Notes: generated by a model from the sequence alone, not told the origin. Shown: positions 33,607-45,779, numbered from the stretch's first letter. The stretch is 64,000 bases of DNA from Urophycis tenuis (GCA_036785325.1 JAXIVH010000018.1:3471278-3535277); one strand, 5' to 3'. Translations and numbers: made by a program.

Positions 33607-33611
33607 CAGGG

Positions 33612-33948
33612 GAACAGGGGAGAGGGGTATGCTGCCTTCATCGTGCAAAAACACTGCATTGTGGGTAGTAGTATGCTAAGGCTCCAGCAGTACCTCCTGA
33701 AGTGCTACACGCAGCCTGATCCATCGGGTGAACCTTTCTGGGTGATGCTGCAGTCAGAATGTCAGGGGTCCATGGAGCCCATGTATGAGGGAACGGCCCA
33801 ACGCTACAATGATGTACAAATATAACATAGAGTGTAATAGTGGAGTGGTTAGCATACACTTTGAGAACATGAGTAGGAAAGCCATCTGTCACGACTAAAA
33901 CTCTTAAAGGCACTCAAAGAAGGGTGCGTTGGGTTAGATTAGGCCGCA
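33612..33948. other. Unique flank between the LTR element and a SINE
   Basis: It holds a short open stretch (VMLQSECQGSMEPMYEG) without a recognisable family; no gene is supported. Confidence 0.5.
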
Positions 33949-34217
33949 GCCGCGGCCTACTGGTTAGGGCTTCGGACTTGTAACCGGAGGGTGGCCGGTT
34001 CGAACCCCGACCAGTACAAATGGCTGAAGTGCCCTTGAGCAAGGCACCTAACCCCTCACTGCTCCCCCACTGTTGGCAGCTCACTGCCTCGGGATTAGTG
34101 TGTGTTTCACCTCAATGTGTGCCTCACCATCACTGTGTGCTGAGTGTTTTCCACTAATTCACGATTGGGTTAAATGCAGAGACCAAATTTCCCTCACAGG
34201 ACCAAAAGAGTAATTTG
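33949..34217 (+). mobile_element. tRNA-derived SINE, near full length
   Basis: The head carries pol III boxes: GCGGCCTACTGGTTAGGGC (A-like) and CCGGTTCGAACCCC (B), with an anticodon-loop-like CTTGTAA between them. The body starts CTGAAGTGCCCTTGAGC, and the 3' part ACCAAATTTCCCTCAC equals that of the truncated copy at 8252-8434. The same tail type occurs in many fish genomes. Confidence 0.85.
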
Positions 34218-35819
34218 AACGAGAAAGAAATTCGAACGGGATCAAATTCCTCATCCTATTCACCCTCTCACCCTCACCCTTGATGACCATGAGGAGGCTC
34301 GCACCCTCACCCTCTGAAACCAGTGGAATGCGAGACAAGAATCTGCGTTGAACGTCTGACCCTGTGGCTTGCAGTGAAGCCTCACCTCAAGGTCATACTC
34401 TGCCAGCTGACCCCCCCCCCCCCCCACCCCACACACACATTCCTGTTCAACAGCTCCAAGGTTTGCGGTCCCAAGGTATTGCAATGGGTCGTGAATGGTG
34501 ATAACAGTGGTTCTGGCAAGGCCCACAGGCTTAAACCTATTAAACAGGTCATGGTCTGGACTGAGGAGATGGACCTGGATGGATCATCTGCACTCTAATG
34601 ATAAGTTATATTGGCCCACCTGTTTGCCTGGCACAACAGTCATTTACTTCGGCCAAAATATATGGGCCTGGAATATATGAGTCTCCTGCAAACACCTGTA
34701 CAACCAAAAAATAACAATAATCAACAATCAATTTAAACTGTCAGGTTGGAAGACAAATTCAACTCAAATATCACATTCACACATATTTGTTCGGCAGTTC
34801 TCCATTAACCATGCTTAAATTTCAGCAACACAAAGGACAATTTGGAATTGTGCTCTACAAAGCCAAATAATTATGCCGCAAATAAAACTAAAGCATGATT
34901 TCGCAGAGTAGCTTAGTTTGTGTGACATACTAAGAGTAGAGAGACAAATGCGTACCAAGGGATTTCACCAGGAATACCAGGAGCTAAGCGTACATCAGCA
35001 ACATCTCCCAGCATCTTTTCAGAACGAAAATATTTTTTGCTGAAACCCGCTGATACACACTCCAACATGGATTGAGGGGAATACTGGCGCGTATTGCCAC
35101 TTCAAGCACTGCCAATAGCCCATCACGGTGTATTTCTGGTGTATTTTTTCAGGATTTTTTTCAGGGTTTTCCAATGGACGACCAGCCAATATCACACGGG
35201 TTGGGGTTCCAGGTTGTTTCCAGTTGAGAAAACAACCTGGAACCCCCAACCCAAAGGAAGAAGAAAGTGAAAGGCCCCGTTCACACGGTTTCGACTTTAG
35301 ATGTTAACCTGAAGTCTGATTTGTGAGACTACACTGATGGTGGTTGTCCCTTCATCACCGGGGAGGTTATGGATTCATCAGTGCATGTAAAACACAGAAA
35401 TAACAACAACGACATCAACCACAACCCAATGGTGTGTGTGTGTTTGTTTCTATGTAAATGTGTTTAAGGGAGCGGATAGGGGAAGAGAGAGAGAGTCACT
35501 TCCCCTCTTCTGATATCTGCCTTTTATTGTCATTTATTGATGTTTTTGTGTGTCATCTTTTATTGTGGAAAAGATCATGACAAAAACTTGTATATAATAA
35601 CTCAAATGTATAAAATGCTCTCTTGGATGTAAATTAAAATTAAAATTTAATTCATTTAGGACTTCCCGGACAATCACACTTCCTCACACAATAGTGACAG
35701 AATCAAAGACAGCTTGTATACTAGCAATGGTTAACCTAGCAATTTAAATGCTTGAAACTTGTTCTGGTGACTTTCTTACTGTATTAGCAGCAATGAAATG
35801 GTTCACCTTCTTATTTCAA
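34218..35819. other. Intergenic region upstream of ncf1
   Basis: It contains a C-run at about 34410, short AT-rich sequence, and the hairpin at 35198-35252. No coding potential is recognised. Confidence 0.6.
35198..35252. repeat. Perfect-like 22-bp stem hairpin
   Basis: GGGTTGGGGTTCCAGGTTGT (35198 on) is repeated inverted at 35230-35252 with one extra base and a ~10-base loop. Confidence 0.85.
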
Positions 35820-35885
35820 ATGTAGTCTTTGTACGTCGCTTTGGATAAAAGTGTCTGCTAAATGCCCTAAATGTAAATGTAAAGC
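35820..35885 (+). mobile_element. SINE/LINE tail fragment
   Basis: TGTACGTCGCTTTGGATAAA followed by AGTGTCTGCTAAATG and AAATGTAAATG repeats is a common fish SINE 3' tail. It ends five bases before the PU.1-like site of ncf1. Confidence 0.75.
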
Positions 35886-35889
35886 TAAA

Positions 35890-35897
35890 GAGGAAGT
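35890..35897 (+). promoter_or_regulatory. PU.1/ETS-like site upstream of ncf1
   Basis: GAGGAAGT within AAAGAGGAAGTAACC matches the PU.1 consensus. The mammalian NCF1 promoter depends on a PU.1 site near its start. Here it lies ~55 bp upstream of the TATA box. Confidence 0.6.
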
Positions 35898-35953
35898 AAC
35901 CAGACGCACACACAAACACACACACACACGCACGCACAGCCCATCCGGATATG

Positions 35954-35960
35954 TATATAA
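35954..35960 (+). promoter_or_regulatory. TATA box of ncf1
   Basis: TATATAA lies 54 bp before the start codon. Transcription would begin near 35985, leaving a ~30-nt leader. Confidence 0.6.
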
Positions 35961-36013
35961 GCTTCTCAGTCCCCAGATAACTTCCAGTAGTGGAATTTAG
36001 CCTCGGCCAAAGC

Positions 36014-39000
36014 ATGGAGCAAATTTATGTCCGACATGTGGAGCTTCTGGGATTCGAGAAGCGCTTCTTCCCCAGTCAGCACTTTGTAAGACCCCGGTCC
36101 TCCTCACACTGCTGCAGCCTTTACACCGGGGGTGTGGGGATTAAGGATGCATGTTACTATTTACCTAGTGAAAGTTTTTTATTATGACTTTGATTATGAA
36201 GGAGTTTTTGTGTATTTATTTGGTGATGTCAGAGAGGCAAATGTTCTCAGGAGTGATAATGCTTCATGCTTTTTTGTTTTTTATGGTTTTGAGTCAACGT
36301 CAGATTATGTCATTGACACAATATGACATTGACAGAATCTGTCAGATTATGGTTCGACTACTGCTGCTTCGATTGGACACAATCCTATGAATCAACCTTT
36401 TTCATGTATTCGAATGACTTTAAAATATATGTCGGATATGTTGAAGCATAGAACCACAAATCCTGTTATGAGCATTAAAATCATGTTTAAAACAGATGGA
36501 CAGGATCTTACTTTAGCAGGACTACTGGAATCTAAATCTACTAAATCCTAAATGTACACTGTACTGCAGGTCTGCCATACATTCCAATTTAGACACAGGC
36601 ATTTGAATGTCTTCCAATGCGTGAAAGACATGTAGGCCTAAGTGTATGTTTTAAAACCTTGAGCCTGACTGTATAGTATACACAATGAAATGTGGTGATG
36701 ATTGCTGCGTTGGTTTGGATTTGCTTGGCTGCACAATGGGCAGGTGTACATGCTGATTGTGAAGTGGAGCGACCTTGCTGAGAAACTCATCTACCGGAGG
36801 TACCCCGAGATTTACACATTTCATGTGAGTTTCACCACTGAAAAACACCTCAGCCAAATGAATCTTAAGTTAACTGGTCTGTGAATGTTTAGATTTGCAT
36901 TGATCAGTCTGTAAATTGTATTTTGAATTAGTTGTTTCTCATAGCAAATTTGGTGCACAAAATAATTTTAAACCGTTGTTCAATGTGTTATCAGCTCAGT
37001 TTATATTCTTAAAAGTTACGTTTCTTGTTTGTAGAAAAGCCTGAAAGAGATGTTTCCTATTGAGTCTGGGGCGATCGAGAAGAGAGACAGAATCATCCCG
37101 TCATTACCAGGTAGAGAATGCCCCTCCCCCCCCCCCGCAGACATCATACATGACAACAATGCCAGGATCAGACCACACTTTGTATTAGTCTTCCACGATG
37201 GTTACCAAAGACCCACAGTGTCAGATAAGGGAATCATAGGGCCATTCATTCTTGCCATGTCTTGACCCGGGAGTAACTACAAATATGACCCCCACCAATC
37301 ATTGAGTGCTGCATTTCAGCACTTGGGTGGGTTCATAGGTTGTCGAGACGAGGGGTCAGGGAAGTGTGAAGGGCTTTGTGCGATCCTGTGCTCTGAAAAC
37401 AACAAAAGAACAAAACCCATTGTGGACGCAACAGTGTAGATTTTTGAATCCTTTACGTTTCTCAGGTTGTTTAATTTGTTAACACAAGTGGGTGGTTTTA
37501 TGTGCAACAGTGATTGCTAGCGTGGACGTCTGCGGCGCTTGGAAAAAAATACACTAGTTTGAACTCCCCCATATCCCTCTAAGAGGATGTTTCCACCTCT
37601 CAGATTCGATTCCCTCCGCGGAGGGCCCTATTCCATATATACGGAGCAGGGCTCCATATATACGGAGCAGGGCCCTGCTCCGTATTCCATATTCATTGTA
37701 CATTATATATATATTTATAGTTATTTTACTTACTTATATTTTTTTATATTTTTTTTAATACTGCTTTTCTCTTGCACCAATTGCACCAAGACAAATTCCT
37801 TCTAGGTGCAAACCTACTTGGCAATAAATCTGATTCTGATTCTGATTCTGATTCTGATTCAATTCACAAAAATATAGGTCTTATCTGTTATGTTTAATGG
37901 CGATAAACTCACATTATTGCACCTCAAAGGACAGCTTGGGTCATACTCTTTGTATCTGCATGCCTTTGGCCAACCTTTGTCCTGCATGAGCATCTTTCTG
38001 TTTGTGAAATCTGTGAAGCGTTTTATTTTTCAAAGTGTTCTGAATTGATCGAACGTGTCAGAGACTTGCCGCGACGTAAAAAACTTTTGTGAACCCAAAG
38101 ACATGGCCATACAAAGAGGGTGACTCAAATTGTCCATGAAGGTGCAATATTGGTTTACAACACAGACATTGCAGCAAAATACCCGAATGGTCACGCAAAC
38201 TTCCTTAGTCTCTTGCAGCGAGATGTCAACATTGTGCAAAGATTTGATGAAATCGCAAAGCAGGACTTGTGTTGGTCACCCCCAGAGAGGTAACACCTAG
38301 AGGCTCATTGGGTGAAGGATCGGCAGAAAAGGAAAAAAAGTTGCTGACTGTTCTGTCCGTTTTTATTGAATTAAAAAACTCTTAATTAATTAAAAGGAGT
38401 AATTAATTCATTAATTTAAAAAGAGTCTTATACTCTTTTTTTATACTCTTACATCATCAAAAGCTCTATCATTGTTAGGTAGAGCTTTTGGAATGGTTTG
38501 CTTTTGTTGAACATACAGTATATTCCTATTAATTATCTATGGCTTCTGTCTGAACCACAAGCTGAGTAGCATTACTGAAGTACTTGTCAGGGCTAATATT
38601 CTTGCACAAGATGTGTATGACAAATAGCACGAGGTGTCACCGTGACAACAACCAGTAAATTAGAGCAAAATTGTAACAGTTTTGTCAGCTGTTGAGCTGT
38701 CCTCCAAAAAGCTCATACCTTGATAGGCTACATCACAATTACCTTCCTGTATACTTATTGACAATCCTACTGATTACATGAATATAAGTATACTTCTTAA
38801 CTTAAATATAAGCTAAGCTTTGATTTGGATTTATTTGTATCTGTGTGATTGTCTGCAATGGGAAATAGTGTAAATGAATTAATTCCTGTAGCCTGATCCT
38901 GGCTTAAGACAAATTCTTTGATTATGGCATTAGAGGTACTAATTCATTGAAGTCTGCATCCCTGCACACATACAGTACATGCCCACATACTGTACACCTA

Positions 39001-42000
39001 TAGGTTTGACATTCCATTCCTATCATACTCATACTCTCTATGCAATTTGCTTTTTTATACTCTTACATCATTTTGTTATTGGTTTAGTTTAGATTGGTGC
39101 TAACTTCCTGAATATGTGTTTTTGGTCTCTGAATCACAATCTGAGTAGCATTACTGAAGTACTTGTCAGGGCTAATATTCTTGCACAAGAAGTGTATGAC
39201 AAATAGCACGAGGTGTCACCATGACAACAACCAGTAAACATAAGCAACATTGTAACAGAATAACATCTGCCGCTTCTAGGTTCAGAAAACTATCGGGAAG
39301 CTTTTCTCTGTTTCAAATAGTTTCTATGAACTTTGTATGGTTTATCGACATTCTTCACCGCTCATCAGACAAATCAAACAAAAGTTATACCTCAGATTAG
39401 GCTCTCTCTGTAGTATCAAACAAAACAAAAAAGTAGTATCCGGCCCAATACCTGATATGCATTTTGTTTAACCTAAGACATTTCATAGATCAATAATGAA
39501 TTGAGTAATGTATTAATTGACAATGACAATTGTTGTTTATTGCACCATAGCTGAAAGTAATCAAATACACCACCATGTTATAGAAGAAGCGGTATATTGG
39601 TCTATTTGACCATAACACAGAAACTTTATATCGGGAGGTTTGGAGAGTTGAGCTGTCCTCCAAAAAGCTCATAATTTGATAGACTGCATAACATCACAAT
39701 AACATTCCTGTATATTTATTGACAAACATACTAATGTATATTTCATATATGTATACAAATAACAAAAACATGCCCTTCCCTTAAGCAAACAAATTTCATC
39801 ATTCTAAGATTCATTGCTACAAAGATGTAAACAGATTTTAACATGCCTTTAATGCAAATTTGTGCAATATTAACTTTGCAATATAAAAATAAGAAATGCA
39901 GAAAGGCTGTTGTGTAATTTTTGTCATGCCCAGGTGTCACAACAGAAACCCAAATGTCACGTTCACATTTTCACCACACCCTCCACTTCCCCTTCAGGCC
40001 TTCAGGGTCATTAACTGAGTGTCATTAACGTTTGTTATTGAAAACAAAACTGAAGCCGACACCTGCTCATAAGGTCGCTGTGAAAGCAGAAGCCACAGTT
40101 CTGTATAATTGTTGGTCTTTTCTTTGGAAATGTGTAATGTCTACAGACCATCTTGGAGCCTCTGGTCTAAAACCGTGAGGGGGGTTTTCCCACAAACGGC
40201 CGCGATCTAGCATTAACAAAAAAAAAAGAAGCTAGGGTGATGCACAGAGAGTACATACGCATGTCTTGCCATCGGTCGGTTTCAGTGTGTTCAGTTTTTG
40301 TTCTCCCTTTGCGGTGCCCCGGATGCTGGTAGCACCCAGCTGGCTGGACAGCCAGAAGGCCACAGAGACCAGGCAGAGCCCCCTGACTGAGTACTGCCAC
40401 TCCCTCATCGACCTGCCGCCCCACATCTCCCGCTGTCGCCTGGTGTGCAGCTTCTTCGCGGTCCGGCCCGAGGACGAGAACCCTCCCGCCCCGAACCCGT
40501 CAGTACCGCCCTCAGTACGGCCTTCCCTCGTGGAAGCCCTTCGCCGCTCATTTCAGGCCTGTTGGCTGTTGGTGCTGTTGCTTGTGTGAACAGACGCACA
40601 TTACAAGGCAGAGTGCCAAAACATGAATTACGGAATTTGAAGTTGATGTTGAAGTTGATGTTTAAATAGCCTAATGACATGTCACAATATCCTCCTCAGA
40701 ACCAGAAGAAGCGAACCCAATGTTGTGTCCAAGGACAAATTGAAAGGCACGATATCTGGTGAGATGAAATAGTTTTTCAACACATCATGTTTTCCATCCC
40801 CCACCACTTTTTGGGTTATTTAAAAGAGTTTCCCTATTGCACTATGACACTTACCTATCACATCTCGTTGAGGGGGCTTTTCAGAGTTGAGGTGCAATCA
40901 GTTGCGATGCGGTTGACACCGCCCGCTACGTCAGGCGCTAAGCGAGTAAAAAGAAAAAGAAAACTAAAAATCTGTGTTGGCTCTTCACGTTTATGTGGCT
41001 CGCTGGGAGGCAATCCCCTCCGTCGGGCGCATCGTAATTTCCCAGCTTGGGATCAATAAAGTATTTCTATTCTATTCTATTCTATTCTATCTCCCCTCCC
41101 CTCCCCAAAACTGTTGCGGCAGTAGCAGCCCGATAGGAAAACAAGGGAGTGGGGTCGCACACAGTGTCTGACCGCAGCTCAAGTCAACGCGCTTTTAGGG
41201 TTGCAGCTCTGGGATGACATGCCCATAGAACTCATCATTCAACAGAATCAGAATCACTATAGGTATTACATTTACATTTCGGGCATTTAGCAAACGCTTT
41301 TGTCCAAATCGTTATTGCTGTTAAAAGAGCAAGCAAGTAACCAGAACAAGCTTCAAACATTCCAATTGCCAGGTTAACCATTGGTAGGATACAAAATCTC
41401 TGGCCTAGGTTGTCAAGTGCTAAGATACAAAGGTCTTAGATTACAAAAGCTCTTATCTTGTTTGTATATCAGAGTGTATTTTCATTCATATCATAATTAA
41501 ACCTAAACTAAACTTAAAATATACACACATCGAGTTAACATGTTTCTCTCGCTCCAAATCCTTGATAGGTGTGCACTCTGACCTTGGTTGAGATAGCATG
41601 ACTTCTTTTTTGTTGCCACAGAGATCACCGGCCCCATCATCTTGGACACTTACAGGGTCATCGGCGACTACGAGAAGACCTCCAAGCATGACATCACGCT
41701 GCACACGGGAGATCTGGTGGAAATTGTGGAGAAGTCTACCAATGGTGAGAACCTCAATCCAGCTGACTGTGTCCTGTCCTGCAAGACCATGCATGGCTTC
41801 ATTTGTCACTAGAATGATGGGAGATTGCTGCAATCCTTCGTGTGGGCAGGTTGGTGGTTCTGCCAGTGTGACTCCAAGGGGGGCTGGGTCCCAGCCTCCT
41901 ACCTTGAGCCTCTGGACACCCCAGAGGAGCCTGAGGAAGCTCAACCCAACTACGCAGGCAAGTTACCTGGCAGCAGTGTCTGACGATGGACTCCCAAAAC

Positions 42001-43208
42001 ACAAAACCTGCATAAGCTGGTCAAAAGAGGACACATTCTTCTCCAGATACCAGATAGATAAAAATGTGTTCCATTTAAATTTTTCTCATCAAACCTGATT
42101 TCCTTTTAACATAATGCAGCTAGTCCGCTCCTGCCACATGCTTATTACATTCAGTACGTTTACATGCAGCAAGAAATTCGAATTTCTAATCGTATAAGAT
42201 TTCGTTCAGACTTTTTAAGTGCATGTAAACACCTTAATCCGACCTACTTCGGACATCTCAAAATCGGATAACAACACCTGGATAATTCGTTCTTAGTCGG
42301 ACTTTTAACGGCATGTATACTCAGCAATCGGATCTGAATCGGATTTTGCATTCTGCGCATGCGCAGTGCCATTCTGCACATGCGCAGCGCCACATAGTGT
42401 CCAGAGTCAGCCCATGCTCCGGCTGTTAATCCGATTCTCTGAACGGCATGTATACTCGGACAAGTGATCCGGTTTTACGCATGTCATTATCTGATCCAAT
42501 CAGAAATTCGAATTTCTTGCTGCATGTAAACGTACTGAGTGACACCAAACCCCAACATGCCTTGTAAATTGGTTAGCACCGGACCACTCCCTTTGAAGGC
42601 CTGGCTCAGCGTTGATGAAACACAAAGGGCCGTTGCGTTTACAGCCCCAGAACAAAAGCAGTTTCTAAAGGGGGCCCCCGGGGGGGGGTTGGTTCTCCAT
42701 TCAAACCACCCGTGTGTGTGTGTGTTGTGTCTGTCTGTCCGTCTCTTCAGGGGAGCTGTACGTCACCACCACGGCCTACCAGGCTGAACAGGAGGATGAG
42801 CTCTCCCTGGAGGTCGGGGAGGAAGTGGAGGTCATTCACAAGCTGCTAGACGGCTGGTGGGTGGTCCGGTAAGGACGACCCCCCCCCCCCCCCCCCCCCC
42901 CCCCCCCGCACCCCAACAAATGCAATGGTTTTCAACCATGATGTTGTTTATTTCTATTATGACATATTATTAAATCAGTTGCCCACCTTTAGCTGAAAAA
43001 GATCTGATTTGATCTCTTTACTGTAATATGATCACACACATTAAGTGAGTTGAGTGTTATACTGCTCCTCTTCCCCCCATGTAGTTTATTGTGTGTGTGT
43101 GTGTGTGTGCGTGGGTGTGTGTGTGTGCGCGCGTGTGTGTGTGTGTGTGTGTGTGTGCGTGTGTGTGTGCGCGCGTGTGTGTGTGCGTGTGTTTGTGTGT
43201 GTGTGCGC

Positions 43209-43239
<31 letters not shown>

Positions 43240-44081
43240 CGTGCGTGCGTGTGCGTGTGTGTGTGTGTGTGTTCCTGTCCCAACAGAATAGGAGATGAGA
43301 CGGGACATTATCCGTCCATGTTTCTTCAGAGTGCTGGCAGAAAGGAACAGTCCAGACCCGGGCCCAGCGCCTTCGAGAGGCGGACCCCACCTCCGCGGCG
43401 GTAGGCGGCGTTCCTGCACCCCACTTTTACACAGGAGCCGGACCTTTCTTCTATTTTAATATTTGATGATTCAGTCTTACTATGAAGTCACATTTTCCCC
43501 CAACGCATGCAACTCATTGATATGATTCACACTTGTGTGAATCATAGCTCCATTAAGAATCACGTTTGTCTGTTGGACTTAAGTGACGTAAGTGCGAAAC
43601 CACGGCTGGTCTGTAGGACTTGTGAAACCGCCCGTCGCATTGACGCTCTGGCTTTAGAAACAAAAAGTGAAGTACAGAAAAGACCTTGCTCCATCGTGAG
43701 CTCTCACATCCCCTCGTGAACTCTCCCTGCAGAGGGATAGTGTAGTAATACGCATGGAGATTCAAACCCAGTTCCCCTGTGCGCAGGTCAACCATACGTA
43801 ATGCCAAAAGCATCCACACCAGGGAGCGCCAGCGGCTCAGCCAGGATGCGTACCGCAGGAACAGCCAGCGGTATCAGCAGAGCGCCAAGGGTATCCCCAC
43901 CCCGGCGAGGAGGAAGACCCCTCTGCGGGAGAGGAGTAACCAAGGTCTGAACGCTCTGGCCGCCTCGGCTCGGTGCACTTCTGATAGAGGCATATTCATT
44001 TCCGTTACGTGTTTCGGTATTGCTTTGTCAAAACCGTAACATCTGTTCCCATTGGCATAGAATCATTAGACAGACAGACAG

Positions 44082-44168
<87 letters not shown>

Positions 44169-44567
44169 TACTTTAATGATCCCTGAAGGAAATTGCATAA
44201 AAGACATTTTTCAAAGATTTCAACATAGAATTGTTCACAAGCAGCAGTGCAATGTCTGCAGTTTATTTAGAAGTGTGTATGAATATTTCGCTACTAAAAA
44301 AAAAGAAAGAAAGAAAACACCAGCAAAACAACGCGAGAGGATGTGTCCTGAAATAACGCGTTCCCTTGTTGCCATGTGCTATTATTTTTGTACCCGGCGA
44401 CAGCCAACCTCCCTGAGATGCTGGAGTCCAGTCATGAGCCCCTGAAGAGCCAATCGCCAGCCATCCCGCTGCGGCCCAGCGCTGACCTCATCATGCAGCG
44501 CTGCACCGAACACACCCGCAAGAAAGTTAGCATCCGAAAGTCCAGCGGCTCCGCGGCTAATCCCTAG
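36014..44567 (+). CDS. ncf1: Neutrophil cytosolic factor 1 (p47phox), NADPH oxidase organizer
   Basis: Eleven exons: 36014-36085, 36744-36824, 37035-37110, 40333-40498, 40700-40758, 41622-41744, 41850-41957, 42751-42868, 43287-43400, 43787-43944 and 44404-44567. Phases agree throughout and give 412 residues (human protein 390). The PX domain (1-~125) binds phosphoinositides, with R43 in YRRYPEIY and a kept Arg in TRQSPLTEYC. The tandem SH3 domains are ~160-215 (GWWFCQ at 193) and ~232-285 (GWWVVR), which bind p22phox once the polybasic segment (PPPRRSTIRNAKS, ~302-315) is phosphorylated. The C-terminal PxxP motif (AIPLRPSADLI, ~378-388) binds p67phox. Intron 7 starts GCAAGT, a GC-AG intron; the others are GT-AG. 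The gene appears intact. Confidence 0.95.
37680..37858 (+). mobile_element. LINE 3' end in ncf1 intron 3
   Basis: CTAGGTGCAAACCTACTTGG, AATAAATCTGATTCTGATTC and following TCTGAT repeats are the usual 3' end of a fish LINE. It is 5'-truncated. Confidence 0.7.
38430..39730 (+). repeat. Imperfect direct duplication inside ncf1 intron 3
   Basis: The block 38545-38660 (GAGTAGCATTACTGAAGTAC and following) recurs at 39120-39240. Outer parts also recur: TTTTTATACTCTTACATCAT at 38440 and 39053, and GAGCTGTCCTCCAAAAAGCT at 38693 and 39649. One copy has gained about 400 bp internally. Confidence 0.8.
40960..41092 (+). mobile_element. LINE 3' end in ncf1 intron 5
   Basis: GGGATCAATAAAGTATTTC followed by TATTC repeats, preceded by an ORF-tail-like GGAGGCAATCCCCTCCG. 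This is typical of fish LINE 3' ends. Confidence 0.6.
41264..41310 (-). mobile_element. SINE tail fragment, reverse orientation
   Basis: TTACATTTACATTTCGGGCA and TTTAGCAAACGCTTTTGTCC form the reverse complement of the tail type at 35820-35885. Confidence 0.7.
42152..42537. mobile_element. 386-bp MITE in ncf1 intron 7
   Basis: The inverted terminal repeats are perfect for about 35 bp (CAGTACGTTTACATGCAGCA inward, reaching GAAATTCGAATTTC). There is no coding capacity. The target duplication is not clear. Confidence 0.88.
43090..43272 (+). repeat. (GT)n microsatellite with GC interruptions, ncf1 intron 8
   Basis: About 180 bp of GT/GC alternation, ending 14 bases before exon 9. The open frames across it in several frames are artefacts. 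Confidence 0.95.
44050..44168 (+). repeat. (GACA)n microsatellite, ncf1 intron 10
   Basis: About 29 repeats of ACAG with one G substitution. Followed by CTTTAATGATCCCTGAAGGA, which resembles a LINE 3' end in reverse. Confidence 0.95.
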
Positions 44568-44782
44568 CATTACTTTGGTTATGGTTGTCATGTCAAATAT
44601 ATGATAAAAGAATCATGTAAATATACATATACTTGAGATGAAGTTTTGATAACGTCAATTGATAAAAGTTTGATACAAATATAAAGTTGGAGTGAAGCTC
44701 AAACAGTGTTTTTTGATGTATTCCATTCTCAGCCCTTGAGAGTTTAGGCTGGGCAGACACCAACGGTTAATAAACACCTACA

Positions 44783-44788
44783 AATAAA
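44783..44788 (+). terminator. Candidate ncf1 polyadenylation signal
   Basis: AATAAA lies 216 bp after the stop codon; another TTAATAAACA is just upstream at 44768. Confidence 0.45.
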
Positions 44789-45779
44789 ATCTAATGAATG
44801 GGGACATTGAGTCAAACAGTAACTGCTTCAAACAACAACAACGTAAATTCTCAAATATTCCTAGGCCAGACAACACCAAAGGCCAGGGGCGTAGGAATGA
44901 CACATGTCGGAAAACTGACAGACCCGTTAATGGTTTGAACAGAAATATGTCATAAATTAACTGTCATAAACCTACATGGTGACAGGCCACTGTGTTGCGC
45001 TTTCAAAATAAAAGCAAGATTTCAAAATGTAATATTTTTCTCCTCTGCGGTATAATTTTTGGTTGGGACAAATGCGACTGTCTCCAATATTGGAGGGGAC
45101 ACGTCCCCCCCGTCCCCCCCGGTTCCTGCGCCCTTGCCAAAGGCTACTGTTAATAACATAAAAGAACACATTGGATACTTTATCATCCAATATGTTTTCG
45201 ATTCCTGGCTGTCCTCTCATTGTTGACGACACCCCTTTTCCCCTCAAAAGTCAGCAACGAAAATTGGTTCATGGGCCACAACAAAAACATCACCAGACCA
45301 AGTTGCAATGTGTAGTGGTGTGGAACCTCTCGGGTCATTTCAGAAGTAGGCCCAGACAAAATACGCCTGGAAGCAATGGGGTAGAGTGCACAACTTGAGA
45401 CTATTCAGCAGAAGCCATGTTGATTGTTTATGAAAATTCTCCTCAGTTCCTCCTCTGTCATCTTATAACACCCAACCCACATCAGATGAGCTGTTGTGAT
45501 TGGCCGGACTCAGGCCCGGCCCAGACAGCAGATAAAACATGAGCTCACAGAGCTGGTACCCAGACACAGTATCTCTGCGTATTACATATAACCAAGTCCG
45601 GACTGCATGTATGACTTGACGAAGATACTGTTCTGATCACACGTACATTCATAAACCATAAATTGATTCATTTTTTTTATATGAAACATAATCCGGATAT
45701 GCACCAGAAATGTAAGTCCCACTAGGGACTGTGTTAGATACTATATGTATATGCATGTGCAAAAATGACCAAAGACTTG
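44789..45779. other. Intergenic, no gene recognised
   Basis: Old repeat-like sequence including a C-rich CGTCCCCCCCGG stretch near 45110. At 45490-45560 an inverted CCAAT box and GATAAAA lie close together, but no gene follows. Confidence 0.5.

Larger units (their letters stand above)
27618..33611 (-). mobile_element. Gmr1-like Ty3/gypsy LTR retrotransposon, complete
   Basis: It has two 726-bp LTRs, a 5-bp target duplication CAGGG (27618-27622 and 33607-33611), a primer-binding site, gag with zinc knuckle, protease, integrase, reverse transcriptase and RNase H, and a polypurine tract. The LTRs look identical, so insertion is recent. Integrase lies N-terminal to reverse transcriptase. That is the opposite of most Ty3/gypsy elements and is the hallmark of the Gmr1 group, first described in Atlantic cod. 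No envelope gene is present. Two frame changes in the protease region are described under that entry. Confidence 0.95.

Noticed and set aside
27618..33611. Endogenous retrovirus
   Set aside because: No envelope gene, and pol order and gag zinc knuckle fit a Gmr1-type Ty3/gypsy element.
42541..42760. Separate small gene at 42539-42787
   Set aside because: It lies across ncf1 intron 7 and exon 8 in a different frame from the SH3 domain.
43050..43419. Several frames of Cys-Val or His-Thr repeats
   Set aside because: Translation of the GT microsatellite in ncf1 intron 8.
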